Below, piece by piece: positions 35,493-45,454 of a DNA stretch of 64,000 nt. How positions within the stretch are numbered: position 1 is the first letter of the stretch; each line of letters opens with the position of its first letter. The DNA is from Flavobacterium enshiense (lineage in GTDB: Bacteria > Bacteroidota > Bacteroidia > Flavobacteriales > Flavobacteriaceae), in the NCBI RefSeq assembly GCF_022836875.1, contig NZ_CP090376.1, forward strand, positions 1,178,001 to 1,242,000, written 5' to 3'. The notes beneath the pieces were generated by a model that had not been told where the DNA came from, searched no databases, and saw only the letters and a program-made list of their open reading frames with translations. The translations under genes were made by a program, and so were the position numbers.

Positions 35493-36665
35493 ATGAGTAA
35501 TTCAGAATTCGGTTTCGAAACCCAAGCCATACGCACCCAAACAGAACGTTCGCAATATTTGGAGCATTCCGTTCCTTTATACTTAACCTCAAGTTTCGTC
35601 TTTGAAGATGCTGAAGACATGCGTGCTTCCTTCACCGAAGAAAAAGAACGAAATATCTACAGCCGATTTACAAACCCAAACACGAGCGAGTTTGTGGAAA
35701 AAATCTGCCAGATGGAAGGTGCCGAAGCGGGTTATGCTTTTGCAACCGGGATGGCGGCTATTTATTCCACTTTCGCGGCTTTGCTGGAATCGGGTGATCA
35801 CATCGTTTCGGTGGGCAGTGTTTTCGGTTCGACGCACACGTTGTTTACAAAGTATTTCCCGAAGTGGAACATCACAACCAGTTATTTTGATATCAACAAG
35901 CCGGAAACGATAGAGAATTTTATTCAACCCAATACCAAAATACTTTTCGCTGAATCGCCAACTAACCCCGCTGTTGATATTATCGACTTGGAATTACTTG
36001 GTCAGATAGCGAAAAAACACAACCTGATTCTGATTATCGATAACTGTTTCGCTACGCCTTACATTCAGAATCCAATTCAGTATGGAGCCGATTTGGTAGT
36101 GCATTCCGCAACTAAATTAATCGACGGACAAGGGCGTGTTTTGGGTGGAATCACGGTTGGTCGTACCGATTTGATTCGTGAGATTTACTTGTTTTCAAGA
36201 AATACAGGGCCGGCTTTGTCACCGTTCAATGCCTGGGTGTTATCAAAAAGCTTGGAAACGTTGCCAGTCCGTGTGGAAAAACATTGCGAAAATGCATTGA
36301 AAGTCGCTGAATTTCTGGAAAATCACCCGAATGTAAAACAGGTGAAATACCCGTTCCTGAAGTCGCATCCGCAGTATGAAATCGCCAAAAAACAAATGCG
36401 TTTGGGTGGAAATATTGTGGCGTTCGAAATCAAAGGCGGAATTGAAGCAGGCCGTAAGTTTTTAGACAGAATTCAACTGTGCTCGCTTTCAGCCAATTTA
36501 GGTGATACGCGAACAATCGTGACGCATCCTGCCTCTACAACCCACAGTAAATTAACCGAAGAAGAACGTTTGGCGGTAAGCATCACCGACGGTCTGGTTC
36601 GTGTTTCAGTAGGATTGGAAACGGTTCAGGATGTTATTAACGATTTGCAACAGGCTTTGAGTTAG
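35493..36665 (+). CDS. metZ: O-acyl-homoserine sulfhydrylase (Cys/Met metabolism PLP enzyme)
   Basis: 390 residues of the cystathionine gamma-synthase superfamily. Pyridoxal phosphate binds the Lys in VVHSATKLIDGQGRVLGG; the DGQGRVLGG wording is typical of MetZ-type direct sulfhydrylases rather than MetB. Other signatures are YSRFTNPNTSEFVEKICQMEGAE, SVFGSTHTLF, IDNCFATPYIQNP and SLGDTRT-like NLGDTRTIVTHPASTTH. With MetX upstream it probably makes homocysteine from O-acetylhomoserine and sulfide; O-succinyl substrate or cystathionine synthesis are alternatives. Starts 27 bases after thrA. Confidence 0.87.
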   Translation: MSNSEFGFETQAIRTQTERSQYLEHSVPLYLTSSFVFEDAEDMRASFTEEKERNIYSRFTNPNTSEFVEKICQMEGAEAGYAFATGMAAIYSTFAALLESGDHIVSVGSVFGSTHTLFTKYFPKWNITTSYFDINKPETIENFIQPNTKILFAESPTNPAVDIIDLELLGQIAKKHNLILIIDNCFATPYIQNPIQYGADLVVHSATKLIDGQGRVLGGITVGRTDLIREIYLFSRNTGPALSPFNAWVLSKSLETLPVRVEKHCENALKVAEFLENHPNVKQVKYPFLKSHPQYEIAKKQMRLGGNIVAFEIKGGIEAGRKFLDRIQLCSLSANLGDTRTIVTHPASTTHSKLTEEERLAVSITDGLVRVSVGLETVQDVINDLQQALS

Positions 36666-36774
36666 TTGGCCGTTTAAAAAATTGTTTTCGTAAATTTTTG
36701 AAGAAAAAAAATCTGTTTAATCGTAAAAATTAAGCTAAAAATAGAAAAAATTTCCGAATTTAATTTTTTGTTGT

Positions 36775-36782
36775 TAGCTTTG
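36775..36782 (+). promoter_or_regulatory. -7 promoter element of the metH-metF operon
   Basis: TAGCTTTG matches TAnnTTTG and lies about 20 bases before the SAM-I riboswitch, making the riboswitch the start of a separate transcript rather than an intergenic element of the metX operon. Confidence 0.6.
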
Positions 36783-36802
36783 CAGCGTTCTTATACAGAC
36801 TG

Positions 36803-36901
36803 AGTTATCACGAAAGGCAGAGGGACTAGACCCGATGAAGCCTTGGCAACCCTACTCTCGTAGAAGGTGCTACATTCTACCACTGATTGTGGACAGATAA
36901 C
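36803..36901 (+). ncRNA. SAM-I (S-box) riboswitch
   Basis: All conserved blocks are readable: P1 5' strand TTATC (36805-36809), ACGAAAGGCAGAGGGACTAGACCCGATGAAG with the kink-turn and GAUGAAG core, CCTTGGCAACCCTA, GAAGGTGCTACATTC, and P1 3' strand GATAA (36896-36900). It senses SAM and precedes metH. An AT-rich hairpin (GATAC/GTATC around 36904-36920) follows, but no textbook terminator is visible before 37000, so the expression platform is unresolved. Confidence 0.94.
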
Positions 36902-36937
36902 AGGATACTTTTTTTGGTATCTCTCTGATTTCACGAT

Positions 36938-37140
36938 AACAAAATAGTTTAGAATTGGGAGCAACCCGAGCGATAGCGAATTGGCGAAGCAAAGGCTTGC
37001 GCTTTTTTGCTGTCCGTGTTCCCGCTATCCGCACTACAAGGTAGTTGCTGCAAACACGAAGTGTTCACTGAACACCGCAGTAAATATTAAATTAGTGAAG
37101 TAATCGGGGCTAGATAAGAAACAAATGGAATTTTTGGAAT
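36938..37140. repeat. GC-richer intergenic repeat-like element between the SAM-I riboswitch and metH
   Basis: About 200 bases unlike the AT-rich surroundings: GGGAGCAACCCGAGCGATAG, TTGGCGAAGCAAAGG, CTTGCGCTTTTTTGCTGTCC and GTTCCCGCTATCCGC. Two internal complementary blocks (CGAGCGATAGCG against CGCTATCCGC; GGGAGCAAC against GTTCCC) suggest a foldable unit. Similar short elements between genes are something I associate with Flavobacterium genomes, but repetition cannot be shown inside this window. No gene is seen in the rest of the 515-base gap (36666-37180). Confidence 0.4.
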
Positions 37141-37180
37141 CGCTGGTGGCTAAAAGCTGCTGGCTAAAAGTTTAAAAAAT

Positions 37181-38167
37181 ATGTCAAAAATACAGGAAGC
37201 CATACAAAACCGAATCCTCATCCTCGATGGGGCGATGGGTACCATGCTGCAACGCTATAAATTCGAAGAAGAAGATTTTCGGGGCGAGCGTTTCAAGGAT
37301 TTTGCGCATCCGTTAAAGGGCAATAACGACTTACTGTCGCTTACACAACCCGAAGCGGTAAAAGAAGTGCACCGCGCTTATTTTACTGCCGGAGCCGATA
37401 TCGTGGAAACCAACACTTTTTCCGGGACCACGATCGGAATGGCGGATTATCACATGGAAGATTTGGTGTATGAGTTAAACTACCAATCGGCAAAAATAGC
37501 CAGAGAAGTAGCGGACGAATTTACCGACCGACCTCGTTTTGTAGCGGGTTCTATCGGACCAACCAACCGAACGGCTAGCATGAGCCCGGACGTAAACGAT
37601 CCGGGGTTCCGTGCCGTGACTTTCGATGAATTGCGCATCGCCTACAAAGAGCAGGTTGAAGCTTTAATTGACGGTGGTTGCGACGTGTTGTTGGTGGAGA
37701 CCATCTTTGATACATTAAATGCCAAAGCGGCACTTTTCGCCATCGAAGAAGTAAAAGAAGAGCGAAACATAGACATTCCAATCATGGTTTCCGGTACCAT
37801 TACCGATGCTTCGGGCAGAACGTTATCGGGGCAGACTGTCGAAGCATTTTTAATTTCGATTTCACACATACCGTTGTTGAGTGTTGGTTTTAACTGCGCT
37901 TTAGGAGCCGATCAGTTAAAACCGTATTTAAAACGTTTGGCACACAATACCTCGTTTAATATTTCTGCACATCCCAATGCCGGATTGCCGAATGCTTTCG
38001 GTCAGTACGATCAGACTCCGGAAGAAATGCAGGCGTTAATCAGAGAGTATTTAGACGACAATCTGATCAATATCATAGGCGGATGCTGCGGTACAACGCC
38101 GGAACATATAAATTTAATTGCCGAAGTAGCAAAAGAGTACAAACCAAGAATACTGGAGGAAGCATAA
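37181..38167 (+). CDS. metH: Methionine synthase, homocysteine-binding subunit (split MetH, N-terminal part)
   Basis: 328 residues equal to the first module of cobalamin-dependent MetH. Homocysteine S-methyltransferase motifs: [48 protein letters not shown], and the three Zn/thiolate Cys in VGFNCALGA and [10 protein letters not shown]. The gene ends exactly at the boundary with the pterin-binding module, and its stop overlaps the next start by one base (TAATG). The clean domain boundary and intact start make this a genuine two-gene MetH, common in Flavobacteria, rather than a frameshift. Confidence 0.93.
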   Translation: MSKIQEAIQNRILILDGAMGTMLQRYKFEEEDFRGERFKDFAHPLKGNNDLLSLTQPEAVKEVHRAYFTAGADIVETNTFSGTTIGMADYHMEDLVYELNYQSAKIAREVADEFTDRPRFVAGSIGPTNRTASMSPDVNDPGFRAVTFDELRIAYKEQVEALIDGGCDVLLVETIFDTLNAKAALFAIEEVKEERNIDIPIMVSGTITDASGRTLSGQTVEAFLISISHIPLLSVGFNCALGADQLKPYLKRLAHNTSFNISAHPNAGLPNAFGQYDQTPEEMQALIREYLDDNLINIIGGCCGTTPEHINLIAEVAKEYKPRILEEA

Positions 38168-40845
38168 TGAGCGAAAGAGCAAGCCATAAATATTTAAAAC
38201 TATCGGGATTAGAACCTTTAATCGTTACGCCCGAGACCAATTTCGTGAACGTAGGGGAACGTACTAACGTAACCGGTTCGCGAAAATTCCTGCGTTTAAT
38301 CAAAGAAGAAAAATACGAGGAAGCACTTGACATCGCGAGAGCTCAAGTGGAAGGCGGAGCGCAGATCATCGATATCAACATGGACGAAGGGATGTTGGAC
38401 GGCGTATATGCGATGACCAAATTCCTGAACCTGATTGCTTCCGAACCCGATATTTCAAGAGTTCCCGTGATGGTTGACAGTTCCAAATGGGAAATCATCG
38501 AGGCCGGACTGAAAGTGGCGCAGGGCAAATGTGTAGTGAATTCCATCAGTTTGAAAGAAGGGAAAGAAGCGTTTCTCCATCATGCAAAACTGGTAAAAAG
38601 ATATGGAGCCGCAGTAATCGTGATGGCGTTTGATGAGGTTGGTCAGGCCGATACTTACGAACGTCGTATTGAAATCTGCAAACGTTCCTATGATATATTA
38701 GTGAATGAAATCAACTTCCCTGCGGAAGACATTATTTTCGACCCGAATATTTTTCCGGTAGCAACAGGAATGGAAGAACACCGTCGCAATGCGTTGGATT
38801 TCTTTCTTGCTACCAAATGGATACGCGAAAACCTTCCATATGCCAATATAAGCGGAGGAGTGAGTAACGTGTCATTCTCCTTCCGTGGAAATGATAAAGT
38901 GCGTGAAGCAATGCATTCCGCGTTTTTGTATCACGCCATCAAACATGGAATGACGATGGGGATTGTGAATCCTGAAATGTTGGAGGTGTATGATGAAATC
39001 GATCCAATTTTATTAGAATATGTTGAAGATGTACTCTTAGACCGCCGCGATGATGCCACCGAAAGGCTTTTGGAATTAGCCGAAAGTTATAAGGGAGATG
39101 TGAAAGCCCATGAAAAAGCTGTTCAGGAATGGCGTAACGGTTCACTTCAAGATAGAATCACGCATGCTTTGGTAAAAGGTATCGATGAATTTATAGAAAT
39201 CGATGTGGAAGAAGCAAGACAATCGGTTGGAAGACCTATCGAGGTTATCGAAATCAATCTGATGGCCGGCATGAATGTAGTGGGGGATTTGTTCGGAAGC
39301 GGAAAAATGTTCCTGCCTCAGGTGGTAAAATCAGCCCGTGTAATGAAAAAAGCGGTGGCATATCTTCTACCTTATATAGAAGCAGAAAAAGACGGAAAAT
39401 CATCAAGCGCCGGAAAAGTATTGATGGCAACTGTAAAAGGGGATGTTCATGATATCGGTAAAAATATTGTTTCCGTGGTTTTAGCCTGTAACAATTTTGA
39501 AATCATCGACTTGGGAGTGATGGTGCCGCCAGAAAAAATTATTGAAACTGCTATTGCTGAGAATGTGGATATCATCGGTTTAAGCGGATTGATTACGCCT
39601 TCGCTGGACGAAATGGTGTATCTGGCCAAAGAAATGGATAAACGCAACATCAAAATCCCGATTATGATTGGTGGGGCAACCACTTCGAGAGCACATACAG
39701 CCGTTAAGATTGCTCCCGAATACAGGGAAACTGTGGTCCATGTGAACGATGCATCCCGTGCGGTAACGGTAGCCGGAAATTTGCTGAACAAGGACAAAAA
39801 AATATACGCAAGTACGATCCGAGCGGAATACGAAGCGTTTCGTGAAACGTTTTTAAACCGTCAGCGAGATAAGAGTTATTTGAAAATAGAGCAGGCGAGA
39901 GCCAATAAATTGCAGTTGGATTGGGAAAACTACCAACCTGTGAAACCTAATTTCATTGGAACAAAAACCATCGAAGTGAAATTGGAGGAATTGGTTCCGT
40001 ACATCGACTGGACGCCGTTTTTCGGTTCGTGGCAATTGTTCGGAAAATATCCTGCAATATTAAAGGATAATGTTGTGGGCGAACAGGCAACGATTCTGTT
40101 CAATGATGCGCAAAGAATGTTAAATCAATTATTGGAGGAAAACTGGTTAACAGCAAAAGGAATCTACGGAATCTTTCCTGCAAATCAGGTGAATGATGAT
40201 GATATAGAGTTGTATGACGAAAGCGGAAAACAATTGGAGACTTTCCTAACCTTGCGTCAACAATCACAAAAGACCAAAGGCGCGCCCAACATCGCTTTGT
40301 CTGATTTCATTTCCCCAAAAGAACTTGGAAAAGAAGATTACATGGGCGCCTTTTGTGTCACAACCGGTTTCGGCGTAGATGAAAAGGCTAAAGCATTTGA
40401 AGAAAACAACGACGATTACAGTTCCATTATGGTAAAGGCCTTAGGAGATCGTTTTGCGGAAGCTTTCGCTGAATATCTGCATGAAAAAATCCGTAAGGAG
40501 ATTTGGGGATACGCTTCGCAAGAACAGCTTTCTAACGAAGATTTGATTAAAGAAGAATATAAAGGAATTCGTCCGGCTCCCGGATATCCTGCCTGTCCTG
40601 ATCATTTGGAGAAACCGACAATCTGGAAACTTTTAAATGTGGAGGAAAATATCGGGGTAACATTAACCGAGAGTATGGCCATGTGGCCGGCATCATCGGT
40701 TTCAGGATATTATTTCGGACATCCGGAAAGTAAGTATTTCGGACTGGGGAAAATCAAGGAAGACCAGGTGCGCGATTACGCCAAACGAAGAAATTGTACA
40801 TACGAATATGCTGAGAAATGGCTGAATCCGAACATCGCCGATTAA
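38167..40845 (+). CDS. metH: Methionine synthase, folate/cobalamin/activation subunit (split MetH, C-terminal part)
   Basis: 892 residues from ATG 38167 (a start at 38083 would lie inside the preceding gene). Modules in order: pterin-binding ([42 protein letters not shown]), cobalamin cap, B12-binding domain with the lower-ligand His428 in GDVHDIGKN and [11 protein letters not shown], and the AdoMet reactivation domain ([13 protein letters not shown]). With the homocysteine subunit it remethylates homocysteine using methyl-tetrahydrofolate from MetF. Cobalamin dependence plus a SAM-I switch upstream means the step is controlled by product and needs B12. Confidence 0.95.
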   Translation: MSERASHKYLKLSGLEPLIVTPETNFVNVGERTNVTGSRKFLRLIKEEKYEEALDIARAQVEGGAQIIDINMDEGMLDGVYAMTKFLNLIASEPDISRVPVMVDSSKWEIIEAGLKVAQGKCVVNSISLKEGKEAFLHHAKLVKRYGAAVIVMAFDEVGQADTYERRIEICKRSYDILVNEINFPAEDIIFDPNIFPVATGMEEHRRNALDFFLATKWIRENLPYANISGGVSNVSFSFRGNDKVREAMHSAFLYHAIKHGMTMGIVNPEMLEVYDEIDPILLEYVEDVLLDRRDDATERLLELAESYKGDVKAHEKAVQEWRNGSLQDRITHALVKGIDEFIEIDVEEARQSVGRPIEVIEINLMAGMNVVGDLFGSGKMFLPQVVKSARVMKKAVAYLLPYIEAEKDGKSSSAGKVLMATVKGDVHDIGKNIVSVVLACNNFEIIDLGVMVPPEKIIETAIAENVDIIGLSGLITPSLDEMVYLAKEMDKRNIKIPIMIGGATTSRAHTAVKIAPEYRETVVHVNDASRAVTVAGNLLNKDKKIYASTIRAEYEAFRETFLNRQRDKSYLKIEQARANKLQLDWENYQPVKPNFIGTKTIEVKLEELVPYIDWTPFFGSWQLFGKYPAILKDNVVGEQATILFNDAQRMLNQLLEENWLTAKGIYGIFPANQVNDDDIELYDESGKQLETFLTLRQQSQKTKGAPNIALSDFISPKELGKEDYMGAFCVTTGFGVDEKAKAFEENNDDYSSIMVKALGDRFAEAFAEYLHEKIRKEIWGYASQEQLSNEDLIKEEYKGIRPAPGYPACPDHLEKPTIWKLLNVEENIGVTLTESMAMWPASSVSGYYFGHPESKYFGLGKIKEDQVRDYAKRRNCTYEYAEKWLNPNIAD

Positions 40846-40892
40846 GGATTTCGGAACCAATCATAACTCATAATTTATAATTCATAACCAGA

Positions 40893-41849
40893 ATGAAAGT
40901 AACACAACATATAGAGAAAGCTAACGGAAAGCCTTTGTTTTCTTTCGAAATTCTTCCTCCGTTGAAAGGACAGAACATTCAGTGCATTTTTGATAATATT
41001 GAACCTCTGATGGAATTCAAACCGCCTTTTATTGACGTAACCTATCATCGTGAGGAATACGAATACAAAGAACTTCCGAATGGTTTACTTGAAAAGAAAG
41101 TTGTGAAGAAACGTCCGGGCACGGTGGGAATCTGTTCGGCAATTCAGAACAAATATCAGGTGGATGCTATCCCGCATATTTTATGTGGCGGTTTTACAAA
41201 GGAAGATACCGAAAACTTCCTGATTGATATGGATTTCCTTGGAATTGACAATGTGGTGGCTTTGCGTGGTGATGCCGTAAAAAGCGAAATTTATTTCAAA
41301 CCGGAAAAAGAGGGGAATACTTATGCTTCGGAATTGGTGACCCAAATCAGTAACCTGAACAACGGAATTTACCTGGATTCGGATTTACAGAATACCAACA
41401 AAACGGATTTCTGTATCGGTGTGGCCGGTTATCCGGAAAAACACATGGAAGCCCCAAGTCTGGACAGCGACATTTATTTCCTGAAACAGAAAATCAAAAA
41501 CGGAGCAGATTACATCATTACACAGATGTTCTTTGATAATCAAAAGTTTTTTGATTTTGTAGATAAATGCCGTGCCGCAGGAATTACGGTTCCAATTATT
41601 CCGGGACTAAAGCCGATTTCGACTAAAAAACAACTGAATTTGATTCCGCATCGCTTTAAAGTGGATTTGCCTGATGATCTGATCATGGCAGTAGTGAAAG
41701 CAAAAGATAATGAGGCTGTTTCCCAAATTGGGATTGAATGGTGTGCAACACAGAGTAAAGAGTTGGCAAAAGCCGGAATTCCGGTACTGCATTACTATTC
41801 GATGGGGAAATCGGACAACATTCGTCAGATTGCCAGTGAAGTTTTTTAA
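40893..41849 (+). CDS. metF: Methylenetetrahydrofolate reductase
   Basis: 318 residues, standard MetF length. It reduces methylene- to methyl-tetrahydrofolate with FAD. Seen: LFSFEILPPLKG with the catalytic Glu, DVTYHREEY, VALRGDAVK, IGVAGYPEKHMEAPS, DYIITQMFFDNQKFFDFV and PIIPGLKPIS. Lies 47 bases after metH with no terminator between, completing the SAM-I-controlled operon. The spacer is low-complexity (ATAACTCATAATTTATAATTC). Confidence 0.96.
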   Translation: MKVTQHIEKANGKPLFSFEILPPLKGQNIQCIFDNIEPLMEFKPPFIDVTYHREEYEYKELPNGLLEKKVVKKRPGTVGICSAIQNKYQVDAIPHILCGGFTKEDTENFLIDMDFLGIDNVVALRGDAVKSEIYFKPEKEGNTYASELVTQISNLNNGIYLDSDLQNTNKTDFCIGVAGYPEKHMEAPSLDSDIYFLKQKIKNGADYIITQMFFDNQKFFDFVDKCRAAGITVPIIPGLKPISTKKQLNLIPHRFKVDLPDDLIMAVVKAKDNEAVSQIGIEWCATQSKELAKAGIPVLHYYSMGKSDNIRQIASEVF

Positions 41850-41995
41850 TTATAGTAAGTCTTTTCGTAATTCATCGTGAAAAAGTATTTGTTTTTCGAT
41901 TTTTGATGTTTTTTTTAAAAAATTAATGAGGTTGTTTTAAGAAATGCTTTAATTTTATATAGACGTAAGAATTGTACGACTTAAAAGGTGTTGCT

Positions 41996-42424
41996 ATGAA
42001 AAGATTACTACTTGTTTTTATGTTGATTTTTTCGGGAAGTATTTTTGCGAATGATTTTCAACAAAATTTTGAAGCAGCGATGCAGTTTAAAAAAGAAGCT
42101 AACTACCAAAAAGCTGCAAAGTATTTTTTAAAGGCTTTAAAGGAGAAGGAAGATGAAAAATACCTGGCTCAATCACTGTGTTTTGAAATATCTGATTGTT
42201 TTTTAAAAGCTGGTGATGAAAAAAGTGCCCTAAAATTCGTCAAAATTGCGGTTAGAAATTATGGGGCTACCTTGGAAGATATTATGACTACTAAAATTTT
42301 AAGAAAGGATTTTTTAGCAAATGTTAGTGGTTTGATTGATGTGGAGTATCAAGATTTGCGCCGTATATATCTTTTGAAAAATGATAAATTTGACAAAAAA
42401 GAATATGTAGAAATGATCCGTTAG
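41996..42424 (+). CDS. Small secreted TPR-like protein
   Basis: 142 residues from ATG 41996; a TTG start 24 bases upstream would put charged residues before the signal peptide (MKRLLLVFMLIFSGSIFAN). The mature part has two helical-hairpin repeats of tetratricopeptide character (FEAAMQFKKEANYQKAAKYFLKALKEKEDEKYLAQSLCFEISDCFLKAGDEKSALKFVKIAV). Probably periplasmic and involved in protein contacts; no specific role can be given. Stands alone with its own strong terminator. Confidence 0.72.
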   Translation: MKRLLLVFMLIFSGSIFANDFQQNFEAAMQFKKEANYQKAAKYFLKALKEKEDEKYLAQSLCFEISDCFLKAGDEKSALKFVKIAVRNYGATLEDIMTTKILRKDFLANVSGLIDVEYQDLRRIYLLKNDKFDKKEYVEMIR

Positions 42425-42440
42425 CAAAATTTAGGATATA

Positions 42441-42476
42441 ACAAAAAACGGACTGAATTTTCAGTCCGTTTTTTGT
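42441..42476 (+). terminator. Terminator of the TPR-like gene
   Basis: Perfect 13-bp stem AAAAACGGACTGA/TCAGTCCGTTTTT with a four-base loop. Confidence 0.93.
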
Positions 42477-42528
42477 TTTTATTTCAGGAAAATATTCTGT
42501 TATATTTGTCTGATTTTCAAAATCCGAA

Positions 42529-43620
42529 ATGCGCTTATTAACCTATATTTTACTTTTTCTTTCAATTCCCTTTTTCGCCCAGGAAAAAGAAATGAAACAA
42601 TATGCTGTTGAAGCGAATTACTTTTACGGAAGTATTTTGCCGCATGACACCAATATCCTTCATTTGATAAAAGGGCATCCTGATGGAATCGTTATCAGTT
42701 TTAACCGAAAAACCTTTGGGTCGCAAAAATGGGAAGCTTGGTACAATTATCCGGATTACGGACTTTCATTTCAGTATCAGGATAATAAAAATCCCGAATT
42801 GGGTGATTTATATGGTTTGTATGCTCATTTCAATTTTTATTTTTTCAAGAGGAACCTCCAATTTAGGGTCGGTCAGGGGCTAGCGTATTGCACCAATCCG
42901 TATGATAGGGAAACCAATTATCGAAATCTTGCATATGGTGCCCGGTATATGCCGTCGACGTACTTTATGTTGAATTATTACAAGCCTGATATTTGGAAAG
43001 GTTTGGGATTTCAAACGGGAGTAAATTTTGTGCATCATTCTAATGCAAATATTGAAGCACCTAACACGAGTACAAATACAATAGCTTTCAATGTTGGAGT
43101 AAACTACACTATTCCTACAAAAGATTCAATCGCTTATATAAAACATCCGAAAGAGAAATTTACGGAACCGATTCGCTATAATGCCGTTTTCAGGAGTGGC
43201 ATTAATGAAAGTGATGTTGTAGACAGTGGACAATATCCTTTTTATGTGGCTTCTTTATATGCAGATAAACGAATCAATCATAAAAGTGCCATTCAGGCGG
43301 GAGCTGATTTTTTCTGGATGCTATATTTGGAAGAATTTATCCGTTACCAATCAATCGCTTATTTTGAAAACAATTATGATGGCGATGCAGATTACCGAAG
43401 AGTGGGGATTTTTGTCGGACATGAATTATTTATCAATAAATTGTCGGTCGATACCCAATTTGGATATTATGTTTATGACCCTTCGGATAAATTCGGTCCA
43501 TTATATCAGCGTTTGGGATTGAAGTATTACATTGCTAAAAATGTTTCGGCAGGGGTGAGTTTAAAAACCCACATTTCACGTGCCGAGGCGCTTGAATTTA
43601 GTTTAGGAGTGAGATTATGA
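42529..43620 (+). CDS. Acyloxyacyl hydrolase / lipid A deacylase (PagL-like)
   Basis: 363 residues with a signal peptide (MRLLTYILLFLSIPFFAQ). An outer-membrane barrel of the PagL-related acyloxyacyl hydrolase family, with the catalytic His-Ser pair in NFVHHSNANIE near residue 168 and alternating strands ending in LEFSLGVRL. It should remove an ester-linked acyl chain from lipid A, remodelling the outer leaflet. It is about twice the length of Pseudomonas PagL (about 150 residues mature), with extra strands after the catalytic part. Overlaps the next gene by four bases. Confidence 0.8.
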   Translation: MRLLTYILLFLSIPFFAQEKEMKQYAVEANYFYGSILPHDTNILHLIKGHPDGIVISFNRKTFGSQKWEAWYNYPDYGLSFQYQDNKNPELGDLYGLYAHFNFYFFKRNLQFRVGQGLAYCTNPYDRETNYRNLAYGARYMPSTYFMLNYYKPDIWKGLGFQTGVNFVHHSNANIEAPNTSTNTIAFNVGVNYTIPTKDSIAYIKHPKEKFTEPIRYNAVFRSGINESDVVDSGQYPFYVASLYADKRINHKSAIQAGADFFWMLYLEEFIRYQSIAYFENNYDGDADYRRVGIFVGHELFINKLSVDTQFGYYVYDPSDKFGPLYQRLGLKYYIAKNVSAGVSLKTHISRAEALEFSLGVRL

Positions 43621-44357
43621 GAGAGAGAATAATTTGGATACTGGCAGTAATTTTTTTGATGATTTCTTGTAGCTCCGATACCATTCCGGGTTGTTATAGA
43701 GAGCCGGGTGCTACTATTTCGCGTATTGATGCCGTTGCAGCGTTCCATGAGATTTATATTGGTGGCGGAATTAATTTGGTGGTAAAACAAGGAGAAGTTG
43801 CAGAGGTGAAAATTGAAACCGGAGAAAATATAATTGCAGACGTTACCACCGAAGTAACAAACGGAATTTTATATGTGAAAAACAAACTGGAATGCGATTT
43901 AGGAACAACGATTCCTGCACGAGTTACCGTTACCACACCGGATATTACTAAAATTTACTCATCGTCACAATATAGCGTTGAGTCGGAAGGCGTTTTGAAT
44001 TTTCCGAATCTCAAACTGCAACAGGGTTTGTTCGGAGAAACCGCTTCTAATATTTTTGACCTGAATGTAAATTGCCAGAATCTGGTGGTTGAAAATAACA
44101 ATACGACGATTTTCAGGATCAAAGGCATGACGAATTCACTGTATGTGGCATTTTATTCAGGCGTTTCCCGTTTTGAAGGAGCCAATTTGATTGTTCAGGA
44201 CGCGTCTGTTTTTCAGCGTAGTTCCAACGATATGATTCTAAAACCAAGCAATAAAATTGAGGGGAATATTTATGGCAATGGGAATATTATCTTGTTGAGC
44301 AGGCCTTCAGTGGTAAATGTTGTTCAGCATTATACCGGACATATTATCTACCAATAA
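43617..44357 (+). CDS. Lipoprotein with DUF2807 (head GIN) domain
   Basis: 246 residues. Lipobox ILAVIFLMISCSS (Cys18). The rest matches DUF2807, a right-handed beta-helix-like adhesin fold of Bacteroidetes: FHEIYIGGGINLVVKQGEVAEVKIETGENI, LYVKNKLECDLG, VTVTTPDITKIYSSSQYSVES and repeated short strands to the end. Probably anchored in the outer membrane. Coupled to the lipid A deacylase by a four-base ATGA overlap, so both are likely part of envelope maintenance. Exact function unknown. Confidence 0.82.
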   Translation: MRERIIWILAVIFLMISCSSDTIPGCYREPGATISRIDAVAAFHEIYIGGGINLVVKQGEVAEVKIETGENIIADVTTEVTNGILYVKNKLECDLGTTIPARVTVTTPDITKIYSSSQYSVESEGVLNFPNLKLQQGLFGETASNIFDLNVNCQNLVVENNNTTIFRIKGMTNSLYVAFYSGVSRFEGANLIVQDASVFQRSSNDMILKPSNKIEGNIYGNGNIILLSRPSVVNVVQHYTGHIIYQ

Positions 44358-44419
44358 ATGCAATTCACTCGGATTTTATAAAATCTATAAAGCCTTAGAT
44401 TATTAGTAGTGTAATCTCC

Positions 44420-45322
44420 TTATTTTTTCTTCGTTTTTTCGCGGAATATCGTTTCCAGATTTTTGCTTTTTAAAGTAAGCTGTAATGTACGGTAACCATT
44501 GTTGTGTGCAAAATCGAAGACTTTCGGACGCATATCATCATTGGTTTCAAAAGAAAGCTCCCACGTTGCGCCCTGAACGTTTTTGGAAGATTTTAGATTC
44601 GGAATCGTAGCCAGTAATTCAGATGAGATTTCTTTGTCGAATTCAACTTCAATAATTTGTTCAGTAACATCCGAAACTAAGTTGTCCAGCTTTTTGTCGG
44701 TAACAATTTTTCCGTTATTGATAATGATCACGCGGTCGCAGATAGCTTCCACTTCCTGCATGATGTGCGTTGAAAGAAAAACGGTTTTGTCTTTTCCGAT
44801 GTTGCGGATCAAATCACGGATTTCTACCAATTGGTTCGGGTCTAAACCGGTCGTCGGCTCATCCAAAATCAAAACATCAGGATTGTGAAGTAAAGCCGTA
44901 GCCAGTCCCACACGCTGACGGTATCCTTTTGATAATTCACCAATTTTCTTATGACTTTCCGGTGTAAGTCTGGTTAAAGCAATCACATCATCAATGCGTG
45001 ATTTGGCTACTTTATAAACATCGGCATTAAAAGCTAGGTATTCGCGTACATATAAATCCAGATACAACGGATTGTGTTCCGGTAAATAACCAACTGATTT
45101 TTGTACTTCTTTCGGAGCCGTATTTACATCATGGCCGTTAACCGAAGCTATACCTGAATCGGAAGTAAGATAGGTAGTCAGAATTTTCATTAACGTCGAT
45201 TTTCCGGCACCATTCGGACCTAAAAAACCAACGATTTCACCTTTTTTGACTGAAAATGAAACGTTATCCAGCGCTTTTTGTTCGCCGTAATTCTTGGAAA
45301 TATTCTGAACTTCAATAGACAT
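44420..45322 (-). CDS. gldA: Gliding-motility ABC transporter ATP-binding protein GldA
   Basis: 300 residues of an ABC-2 type ATPase: Walker A GPNGAGKSTL near residue 36, Q-loop GYLPEHNPLY, signature LSKGYRQRVGLA, Walker B VLILDEPTTGLDP, and switch His STHIM. The C-terminal extension (EVEFDKEISSELLATIPNL to TLQLTLKSKNLETIFREKTKKK) is as in flavobacterial GldA. In Flavobacterium johnsoniae GldA works with GldF and GldG, encoded elsewhere, and is needed for gliding. It stands alone here, as gldA usually does. An unrelated ABC-2 ATPase is the alternative. Confidence 0.85.
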   Translation of the reverse strand: MSIEVQNISKNYGEQKALDNVSFSVKKGEIVGFLGPNGAGKSTLMKILTTYLTSDSGIASVNGHDVNTAPKEVQKSVGYLPEHNPLYLDLYVREYLAFNADVYKVAKSRIDDVIALTRLTPESHKKIGELSKGYRQRVGLATALLHNPDVLILDEPTTGLDPNQLVEIRDLIRNIGKDKTVFLSTHIMQEVEAICDRVIIINNGKIVTDKKLDNLVSDVTEQIIEVEFDKEISSELLATIPNLKSSKNVQGATWELSFETNDDMRPKVFDFAHNNGYRTLQLTLKSKNLETIFREKTKKK

Positions 45323-45454
45323 AACTCGTGATTTGGAGCAAAAATAAGAAGAAAAGCAGGTATACGATTTGCAAAAAACTTAAAATTTTCAAAAAAGATC
45401 TTTTCAAAACATTTTTTCACTAAGTTTGTAATTCAAAATAGCTCAAAAAAAGCA

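Noticed and set aside
36903..36925. Hairpin after the SAM-I riboswitch as its terminator
   Set aside because: The T-run lies in the loop (GATAC-TTTTTTT-GGTATC), not after the stem, so it does not look like an intrinsic terminator.
37181..38167. Split metH as a frameshifted pseudogene
   Set aside because: The break is at a domain boundary with a proper TAATG coupled start and intact motifs on both sides.
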